Source: Archivesica marissinica
Taxonomy: Eukaryota > Mollusca > Bivalvia > Venerida > Vesicomyidae
NCBI GenBank assembly: GCA_014843695.1
Contig: CM026404.1
Location: 5,721,766-5,785,765 of the forward strand
Direction: 5' to 3'
DNA: 64,000 nucleotides
The notes under the pieces were generated by a model. That model was not told the DNA's origin and searched no databases. It worked only from the letters and a program-made list of their open reading frames with translations. Both the position numbers and the translations under genes were made by a program. Every line of letters begins with the position of its first letter. The first letter of the stretch is position 1. Positions 45,936-56,200 of the stretch are shown here, piece after piece.

Positions 45936-46080
45936 GACAGGTTTACATATATAATGGTGAGGATAACATATTTTCTTGTATTTGTTTTCATGTATTCTAT
46001 CGGCAAGCACATTACATTGTGTTGTGTGTTGCATCAGATGCGAGACAAGAGAACCAAAAGTCAGTTACTGCCCCTGAATA

Positions 46081-46269
46081 CAGTCAACCCTGCATTAGTG
46101 GTCACCTCTATTAAGCAGCCAACCTGTATTAAGCAGCCAGTTTCCAGATTCCCAATATGTTGATTTACATGTATTGTATTATACATTTGACCTCTATTAA
46201 GCAGCCACCTGTGCTAAGCAGCCACTTTCTGTGACTCCCTTGACTGGCTGCTTAAGACAGGTTTGACTG
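46081..46269 (-). mobile_element. Pogo-like MITE, intact ends
   Basis: CAGTCAACCCTGCATTAG at the left and AAGACAGGTTTGACTG at the right, with TA outside both (46079-46080, 46270-46271). Confidence 0.78.
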
Positions 46270-46584
46270 TACTCCTAAAAGTAGATTGGTCCTCTTATTT
46301 GGTTTCCTCTGTTTTTATCATTGTTTCCTTTGCACAACATGCTATTCATTTTCGTCCATTTTCTCATCTTATGATTACAAAGTTACTAAATCTCGACAGA
46401 TATCCTACAGCATATCCAATGGAAACTTTACTGTAAAAATTGGTTATCAATCAATTAGGGTAACATGATTTTGATAACATTACATTTATCATATCACAAC
46501 ATGTGGTTAGGGAACAACAGTAAAAACAAAGGATTCCAACTAAAAGGACAATATATAATGCGGGATAAACAAGACTTTATGTGC
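46270..46584. other. Unassigned sequence
   Basis: No feature is recognised. Confidence 0.4.
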
Positions 46585-46872
46585 ACAGACAGATCTGTAG
46601 TCCAGTGGTAACACGCTGGATGGTAATCCAGGGATCGCAGGTTCGATCCCCCATCTGACCCTAATAAAATTAACAGTCTTTCAGATGGGACTTTAAACCG
46701 AGTTCTCGTGTCGGTGCTGTGCACCGTGCACGTAAAAGAACTAGAGGAGACCCTGGAATGGGTCTCTGTCTGTATCATAGCACTATCCTCCAAAAATCTA
46801 AAATGACTATTCTCTTCAGGAGGCGTCGCTCATATGGGCAAGCGATAGCGACGATAAATAAACGTAAACACA
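46585..46872 (+). mobile_element. SINE C, near full length
   Basis: The complete head (TAGTCCAGTGG, GGTTCGATCCCC), body and GCGACGATAAATAAACG tail are present. It lies about 300 bp upstream of the first recognised CRIM1-like exon. Confidence 0.87.
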
Positions 46873-47169
46873 CAGACTTTATGTGTCAAGGGATATAATA
46901 GAAGAACCTGTAATGTCTCTCAATGGCATTCCAAATTTGATAATGATTTATGATTGTAACAATCATTATGGTCAATATATTCCAAACATACCAACAAGAC
47001 ATTGATATATTGGCACATTTGTCTGGCACTCTCCACGTTGCTCGGTGTATCACCAGACATCGTGGCGGCAATGTCAAAACATGGCACAGTATCAAACCTG
47101 CAAATACACTTCGACATAATGGATGTAGACTGTATTCTGTATTTCAACATTTCTTTTTTATCCTTTCAG

Positions 47170-47292
47170 CCCCAAGCCTCTACCCAAACCAGTCATCTAG
47201 TAAATGTCCCAGTCTATCCACATGCAATATCACCTGTCAGACTGGACTGCAACAAACTCCAGATGGTTGCCATGTGTGTAAATGTAAACCAG
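47170..47292 (+). CDS. CRIM1: Exon encoding an antistasin-like repeat
   Basis: The acceptor is TTTTATCCTTTCAG and the donor AAACCAG|GTAAGT. The 123-bp exon is phase 1 at both ends. It encodes about 41 residues with six cysteines spaced C-x5-C-x3-C-x10-C-x2-C-x-C, the antistasin-like pattern, including TPDGCHVCKC. This spacing is identical to the middle repeat of the next exon. The exon's 3' part and donor are the first unit of a 102-bp tandem array (next entry), so which donor is used is open. The first copy has the only convincing acceptor with a pyrimidine tract. Confidence 0.75.
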
Positions 47293-50200
47293 GTAAGTTA
47301 GATACCAGTACCAGTCTATCCATGTGTCATATAACCTGTCAGACAATACTTCAACAAACTCTAGATGGTTGCCATGTCTGTAAATGTAAACCAGGTAAGT
47401 TAGATACCAGTACCAGTCTATCCATGTGTCATATCACCTGTCAGACTGGACTGCAACAAACTCCAGATGGTTGCCATGTGTGTAAATGTAAACCAGGTAA
47501 GTAAGATACCAGTACCAGTCTATCTATGTGTCATATAACCTGTCAGACTGGACTGCATCCAATTCCAGATGGTTGCCATGTGTGTAAATGTAAACCAGGT
47601 AAGTAAGATACCAGTACCAGTCTATCTATGTGTCATATAACCTGTCAGACTGGACTGCATCCAATTCCAGATGGTTTCCATGTGTGTAAATGTAAACCAG
47701 GTAAGTTAGATACCAGTACCAGTCTATCCACATGTCATATAACCTGTCAGACTGGACTGCAACAAACTCCAGATGGTTGCCATGTGTGTAAATGTAAACC
47801 AGGTAAGTTAGATACCAGTACCAGTCTATCCACGTGTCGTATAACCTGTCAGACTGGACTGTAACAAACTCCAGATGGTTGGTATGTGTGTAAATGTAAA
47901 CCAGGTAAGTAAGATACCAGTACCAGTCTATCCACATGTCATATAACCTGTCAGACTGGACTGCAACAAACTCCAGATGGTTGCCATGTCTGTAAATGTA
48001 AACCAGGTAAGTAAGATACCAGTACCAGTCTATCCACATGTCATATAACCTGTCAGACAATGCTTCAACAAACCTTCCTGTTCAAATGACAATGTATATG
48101 TGTACATATTGGAATGAAAATATTGATTAAACTTAGCCATGTCTGCAGAAGAAAATTAAGTGATGTCCCAGTCTGTCCACCATAGATGTGAAGTATCCCC
48201 CACCACGAGGGAATTTCCACTTTGATGAGAGTCCAAATTCCTTGAAAATGTTTTCACCAAAAGTAAAAATGTTTTCCCTACCTTTTCTGGTCTATATACC
48301 CGGTAAATGATTTATATGTACATTACAAATGAGAGTTGTTCCCATTGGTCTCCGGAAATAGTAACACCGAATCTACAACAAACCGTATCTGTAGAAATAA
48401 AACGGTAAGAGATGTTCTAGTATTTTCACGTGTCCTATCACCTGTCGGACCTGACTGCAACAAGCCATATCCAGGAACGTAGAGCAGTTACCGTAAGTGT
48501 AATGATGTGCGTCTGCAACAACACTTGCATGGGTCTTGTTGACACATAACACATAGCCGAGAACTTCACTGCATGGCACGATCGCCTTTGTCCCAAAGTT
48601 CAATTTTGTCTGCAAGACCAGGATGTAGCAGAAGCATAAAATGACTGACTAGGACACATAAATTTTAATGTTCCAGTCCATTCAATATATGCCTTTGAAA
48701 AAGATACTTCAATTTAGCACTGCATCTCAAAGACATGCATAGTTACTAGTGATATACCTGAGTTTTTAATCGTTTCCAAATGACCTCTCTACTTTCCAGA
48801 TGATTGTTTCAATGCATAGTTACTAGTGATATACCTGAGTTTTTAATCGTTTCCAAATGACCTCTCTACTTTCCAGATGATTGTTTCAATGCATAGTTAC
48901 TAGTAATATACCTGAGTTTTTAATCGTTTCCCAAATGACCTCTCTACTTTCCAGATGATTGTTTCAATGCATAGTTACTAGTAATATACCTGAGTTTTAA
49001 ATCGTTTCCCAAATGACCTCTACTTTCCAGATGATTGTTTCAAGGACTGCAGTTATGGATATGTATTTGATGAGCTCGGTCATGAGACCTGTCAGTGCCA
49101 CATCAGTCCTCCAGACTGCCCCGCTCTTGGCACTTGCTCCAAACGCTGTAGTCATGGTTACAAACTGAGCAAGAAAGGTTGCCCTAAATGCCGCTGTAAC
49201 AAATGCCCGACTTTGGCCTGTGACAGACAGTGTTACCACGGACAGCAGAGAGATAGACATGGCTGTAAAGTCTGCCAGTGCCAAGGTATGGTTACATTAC
49301 AATTATTTACTGTTATCTGTCAAGTTTCTGTGCCTAGTTAAAGGTAACTTTCGAGCTGTGTAGTAATGTCAGTTTGGCCGTGCTTCTTTAATTAATAAAT
49401 TCACTTTTGACTATGACAATCATGTTCTATCACTTGTTTCAAAGTATCTGCACTGTCTATATTCATACTTCCAGGGAGTCTTCATATATTTTATCAGCTG
49501 TCCCTCTTCATCATTACTATTCTGTTATCCCTCTTCTTGTTCACCAATCAGTTGCCCGCCCCTCTACTTGTTCTGCTTCACCAATCAGCTGTCCCTCTTC
49601 ATAATTACTATTCTGTTATCCCTCTTCTTGTTCACCAATCAGTTGCCCCTCTACTTGTTCTGCTTCACCAATCAGCTGTCCCTCTTCATAATTACTATTC
49701 TGTTATCCCTCTTCTTGTTCACCAATCAGTTGTCCCTCTTCATAATTACTATTCTGTTATCCCTCTTCTTGTTCACCAATCAGCTGTCCCTCTTCATAAT
49801 TACTATTCTGTTATCCCTCTTCTTGTTCACCAATCAGTTGCCCGCCCCTCTACTTGTTCTTCTTCACCAATCAGCTGTCCCTCTTCATCATTACTATTCT
49901 GTTATCCCTCTTCTTGTTCACCAATCAGTTGCCCCTCTACTTGTTCTTCTTCACCAATCAGTTGTCCCTCATCTTAATCACCCATCTATCAGTTAAGTTA
50001 CCATTCTACTTTTTGTTCACCAATCAGTAGTCCCTCTTGTTCTTTACAAATCAGATGTTCCTCTTAGTTCTTGTTCTTTACCAATCAGATGTCCTTCTTG
50101 TTCTTTACAAATCAGATGTTCCTCTTGTTCTTCACCAATCAGATGTTCCTCTTGTTCTTTACCAATCAAATATTCCTCTTGTTCTTCACCAATCAGATGT

Positions 50201-53200
50201 TCCTCTTGTTCTTCACCAATCAGATGTTCCTCTTGTTCTTCACCAATCAGATGTTCCTCTTGTTCTTCACCAATCAGATGTTCCTCTTGTTCTTCACCAA
50301 TCAGATGTTCCTCTTCTTCTTCACCAATCAGACGTTCCTCTTGTTCTTCACCAATCAGAAGTTCCTCTTGTTCTTTACCAATCAGAAGTTCCTCTTGTTC
50401 TTCACCAATCAGATGTTCCTCTTCTTCTTCACCAATCAGAAGTTCCTCACCAATCAGATGTTCCTCTTGTTCTTCACCAATCAGATGTTCCTCTTCTTCT
50501 TCACCAATCAGAAGTTCCTCTTGTTCTTCACAAATCAGAAGTTCCTCTTGTTCTTCACCAATCAGATGTTCCTCTTGTTCTTCACCAATCAGATGTTCCT
50601 CTTCTTCTTCACCAATCAGAAGTTCCTCTTGTTCTTTACCAATCAGATGTTCCTCTTGTTCTTTACCAATCAGATGTTCCTCTTGTTTTTCACCAATCAG
50701 AAGTTCCTCTTCTTCTTCTTGGCCATTTATTAATATAAAACTTTTGTCACTCAGTGTGTTCATTATTAGTACCAACTTCATGTTTCAAAATATTATATAT
50801 TTCAAGAAATAATTTTTTGTTAACAGATGTGTTTTACCTGCTACTATGTTTTCAGAATCTCTATGGGAGAAAAACTGTACAATGAATATGACCGAGTACA
50901 CACCTGGTCAGTCATGGTCAGACAACCTTTGTAACAGGTGCATGTGTAAACGTGATGGTACCGTGGTGTGTGAGCCTCACACGTGCCCACAACTCTTCTG
51001 TGCATTCATGGTGAGGAAAGACGGATCATGCTGTCCAGTTTGTCTCAGTAAGTTATAAAGTACATACTATTAATATGCTAGATGCAAGAACCCTGTGTGG
51101 TTCCAGAGCTTCCAGGTAATGTAGAATTAGAACCAGTGCCTTGCCATATTGCACAATCATTTTGCTGCAGCTCTATAATTCCAGCAGATGTGTAAGTTAA
51201 CAATCCATATGTCTTAGTTTATTTCAATGTACCGGTAACCTCAATTATGTTAGTTTATTTCAATGTACTGGTAACTTCAATTATGTTAGTTTATTTCAAT
51301 GTACTGGTAACCTCAATTATGTTAGTTTATTTCAATGTACTGGTAACCTCAATTATGTTAGTTTATCTCAATGTACTGGTAACCTCAATTATGTTAGTTA
51401 ATTTCAATGTACTGGTAACCTCAATTATGTTAGTTTATTTCAATGTACTGGTAACCTCAATTATGTTAGTTTATTTCAATGTACTGGTAACCTCAATTAT
51501 GTTAGTTTATTTCAATGTACTGGTAACCTCAATTATGTTAGTTTATCTCAATGTACTGGTAACCTCAATTATGTTAGTTTATCTCAATGTACTGGTAACC
51601 TCAATTATGTTAGTTTATCTCAATGTACTGGTAACCTCAATTATGTTAGTTAATTTCAATGTACTGGTAACCTCAATTATGTTAGTTAATTTCAATGTAC
51701 TGGTAACCTCAATTATCTTAGTTTATTTCAATGTACTGGTAACCTCAATTATGTTAGTTAATTTCAATGTACTGGTAACCTCAATTATGTTAGTTAATTT
51801 CAATGTACTGGTAACCTCAATTATGTTAGTTAATTTCAATGTACTGGTAACCTCAATTATGTTAGTTAATTTCAATGTACTGGTAACCTCAATTATGTTA
51901 GTTTATTTCAATGTACTGGTAACCTCAATTATGTTAGTTTATTTCAATGTACTGGTAACCTCAATTATGTTAGTTTATTTCAATGTACTGGTAACCTCAA
52001 TTATGTTAGTCAATTACTGGTAACCTCAATTATTTAGTTTATTTCAATGTACTGGTAACCTCAATTATGTTAGTTTATTTCAATGTACTGGTAACCTCAA
52101 TTATGTTAGTTTATTTCAATGTACTGGTAACCTCAATTATCTTAGTTTATTTCAATGTACTGGTAACCTCAATTATCTTAGTTTATTTCAATGTACTGGT
52201 AACCTCAATTATGTTAGTTTATGTCAATGTACTGGTAACCTCAATTATCTTAGTTTATTTCAATGTACTGGTAACCTCAATTATCTTAGTTTATTTCAAT
52301 GTACTGGTAACCTCAATTATCTTAGTTTATTTCAATGTACTGGTAACCTCAATTATCTTAGTTTATTTCAATGTACTGGTAACCTCAATTATGTTAGTTT
52401 ATTTCAATGTACTGGTAACCTCAATTATCTTAGTTTATTTCAATGTACTGGTAACCTCAATTATCTTAGTTTATTTCAATGTACTGGTAACCTCAATTAT
52501 CTTAGTTTATTTCAATGTACTGGTAACCTCAATTATCTTAGTTTATTTCAATGTACTGGTAACCTCAATTATCTTAGTTTATTTCAATGTACTGGTAACC
52601 TCAATTATGTTAGTTTATTTCAATGTACTGGTAACCTCAATTATCTTAGTTTATTTCAATGTACTGGTAACCTCAATTATGTTAGTTTATTTCAATGTAC
52701 TGGTAACCTCAATTATGTTAGTTTATTTCAATGTACTGGTAACCTCAATTATGTTAGTTTATTTCAATGTACTGGTAACCTCAATTATGTTAGTTTATTT
52801 CAATGTACTGGTAACCTCAATTATGTTAGTTTATTTCAATGTACTGGTAACCTCAATTATGTTAGTTTATTTCAATGTACTGGTAACCTCAATTATGTTA
52901 GTTTATTTCAATGTACTGGTAACCTCAATTATGTTAGTTTATTTCAATGTACTGGTAACCTCAATTATGTTAGTTTATTTCAATGTACTTGTAACCTCAA
53001 TTATGTTAGTTTATGTCAATGTACTGGTAACCTCAATTATCTTAGTTTATTTCAATGTACTGGTAACCTCAATTATCTTAGTTTATTTCAATGTACTGGT
53101 AACCTCAATTATCTTAGTTTATTTCAATGTACTGGTAACCTCAATTATCTTAGTTTATTTCAATGTACTGGTAACAATGTTGACATGATATTCCAATTAG

Positions 53201-56200
53201 TTGGGTATATTCCTCGTCGTTTTGGTTATAATATAATAACAAATTTAGGTCGATATTTTAACCCCCCAAATTCGATTATTTGGGAATTAGAACGAGTTGG
53301 AGAGCTTTATTTTAATAAAAAAGGGTCCCATTTATTTTGTTACTCGCCCCCCCCCCCCCCCCCCCCCCCCCTGCTGCTAATACTTGTTTTCCAAATTAAA
53401 TTGAAAAAGCAGCTTCGATATTATTATAAAAACATCATAAATCCTGTTTAGATGAACAGAAACTTACAGATTAACCCTTTCAACCCCACAGACCTCTAAA
53501 TAGGCTTACAAAAAGTGTAGATCCAGATGAGCCGGCTCGTAACGAGCTGTCTCATCAGGATCTGCACTTTTTGCCAGTGATATGACTATTTTTAGACATA
53601 ATTACCCATTTTGATAAATGAACTTGTCCAAATGTGATTTTCTGATTCATTTATTGGTTTATGAATATCATGGACCAGTTCATGTGAGTTACTTGGTGTT
53701 GAATGGGTTACGGTCACTGACCATTAAATGCAAATTAATTCAATTTTACCGATGTTATCTAAGATTGGATAATAGCCGGACAATGTCTGTATTATAACTT
53801 TTTGAGGTTCAAACATACATTATGCAAATGTTACGTTGCGTGATTATTTATCAGGAATATAAACACAACATTGTATCATTAGATGATTCAGTCAATAAGA
53901 TGCTGATATATACAGTGCAAGGGTTTTTGTGAAGATTGAATAGATATCAAGTAGTAAATCACCTGGCTGAAAGCATTAGCACTTGTCACCTGATAAATGG
54001 TATGATTTAGTTAATCGTGGTTAAAATTATGTAGATTATGTAAAACTGAGGGGCGTAATGAATTATTCTTGTATGCATGTTATGATATGACTGATCTTAT
54101 ATCACGGATTTTTGTCCCCTATTCAGCGACACGCTGCTGAGTCACGTATAGATCACGTGCCGATTGACTCACGTTTTATATTTTGTCATGTTTCTTTATT
54201 TCAGATATAACAATTTCTCAGTTTCTCACGCCTGAATCTAGAAACGGAATGTCAAAACAGTATGAAGGTATGTGCACATGTAGATATAACAGCATGTAGA
54301 TATAACAGCTTGTACGAACCGCCCGGTTATGTGGACATGTAGATATAACAGCATGTAGATATAACAGCACTGTTGCATTGTGCTTGTACGAACCGCCCAG
54401 TTATGTGGACATGTAGATATAACAGCACATAGATATAACAGCACTGTTGCATTGTGCTTGTACGAACCGCCCGGTTATGTGGACATGTAGATATAACAGC
54501 ATGTAGATATAATAGCACTGTTGCATTGTGCTTGTACGAACCGCCCGGTTATGTGGACATGTAGATATAACAGCACTGTTGCATTGTGCTTGTACGAACC
54601 GCCCGGTTATGTGGACATGTAGATATAACAGCATGTAGATATAACAGCACTGTTGCATTGTGCTTGTACGAACCGCCCGGTTATGTGCACATGTAGATAT
54701 AACAGCACTGTTGCATTGTGCTTGTACGAACCGCCCAGTTATGTGCACATGTAGATATAACAGCATGTAGATATAACAGCATGTAGATATAACAGCACTG
54801 TTGCATTGTACTTGTACGAACCGCACGGTTATGTGGCGTGAAAGTGGACAATAGATTTGCACATCCCATTCACAAACATCTAAAATTATGCAAATTTATT
54901 TTAGCTCGATTGCGAAACAATTTTTACAACATTAGATTAATCGCACTTGAGACCTCATTCCTGCTGAAATTCATCGGCATGAGGCCAGGAGAGAGAAGGC
55001 AAGGAGAGAGAAGGCAATGTGGATTTAAGTGTTTGTCCTAAGGACACCACCTCCGTGGTTCTGACTGGGTCCGAACTCACAACCTCTTAGTTACAAGGTG
55101 AACAGCGTATCCATTGCACAACGGAGGCTCCATTCTCATTCACAGTACTGTAAAACATGGAATGAGAACCGCTGCATTTGGAATTACAAAGATGCAACTA
55201 AACAAAGCATTTAAACCGTATTGGTCGTCTGTGACTAGTGCGTAATTGTAAAGTAGTTGTTCCCATCCATTCACACACAAGTTGTCCCATAACCACATTT
55301 CTCTATCTATTTCAGGAGAGATTTATACAAAGTAAACATTAGAGATATAGACGTTGTCTCGGTACAGCATGTTATATCCTGTTATTTCTCTATTTCAGTA
55401 GAGATTGATACAAAGTAAACATTAGAGATATGGAGGTTGTCTCAGTACAGCATGTTATATCCTGTTATTTCTCTATTTCAGTAGAGATTGATACAAAGTA
55501 AACATTAGAGATATAGACGTTGTCTCGGTACAGCATGTTACAGGGTTCCCACAGACCTTGAAAACTCCTTGAATTTGTGTTAGGTCCTTGAAAACTCCTT
55601 GAATTTGGTATTGGTGGTTTTTGTCCTTAAATCTTGGGAAAAACTCCTTAAATTACCATAGTGTGTGCTTGAATCGCATGCAAGTTTTGAATTGTTGCTC
55701 AAATATTTTATTATTAATAAAATTCACCAATTTCGGCCAGGTGATGAGCAAAAAATGCGTAGTAATTCAGCATGTTATTTAGTGGAGAAATATAAATAAA
55801 AAATCTTACACCATTTCCATATGTCTGAAGCACAATCCCGAATTTAACAAGTTAAACGAGTCCTTGAAAAACAATGAAATGTCCTTGAAAAGTCCTTGAA
55901 TTTCAGTCTCAACAGTCTGTATGAACCCTGTGTTATATCCTGTTATTTCTCTATCTATTTCAGGAGAGACCAATACAAACAAAGTAAACATTAGAGATAT
56001 GGAAAACAAATACATTATTTCACTATCTATTGTGGGAACATTCGTCATGGTGTTGCTGGTTCTAGTTTTTGTGCTACTTTATCTAAAACTCAAACAGCGC
56101 AACCAAGCCAGCTGGAGCGTGGCTGGACAAGACACATACTGTAAGTGTCCGCTATTTATCGGACATTCTCCAACTTTACAACATAAATATAACATAAATG

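Larger units (their letters stand above)
45293..45947 (-). mobile_element. Pogo-like MITE split by two TTAA MITEs
   Basis: The left part (CAGTCAAACCTGTGTTAATGG ends and AAGCAGCCACCTGTGCTAAG) runs to about 45455. The remaining end GACAGGTTT resumes at 45936. The inserts sit where other copies read GCTTAAGACAGG, that is, at the element's own TTAA. Confidence 0.75.

Noticed and set aside
46950..47169. Upstream extension of the frame into 46950-47169 as coding
   Set aside because: The acceptor TTTCAG at 47169 and the phase agreement mark the exon start; the upstream part has no protein-like features.
47626..48060. Minus-strand 144-codon frame with Trp/Tyr repeats
   Set aside because: It is the antisense of the 102-bp exon-donor array.
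50037..50781. Opposed 233- and 245-codon frames, one Glu-rich
   Set aside because: 27-bp array in the CRIM1-like intron; both strands open because the unit lacks stops.
51247..53188. Frames of 258 and 373 codons with a 12-residue repeat
   Set aside because: The 36-bp period of an intronic array keeps the frame open; DNA-level uniformity without codon bias argues against coding.
53185..53451. 88-codon frame across the poly-C run
   Set aside because: Poly-Pro comes from the C tract; no splice support and low complexity.
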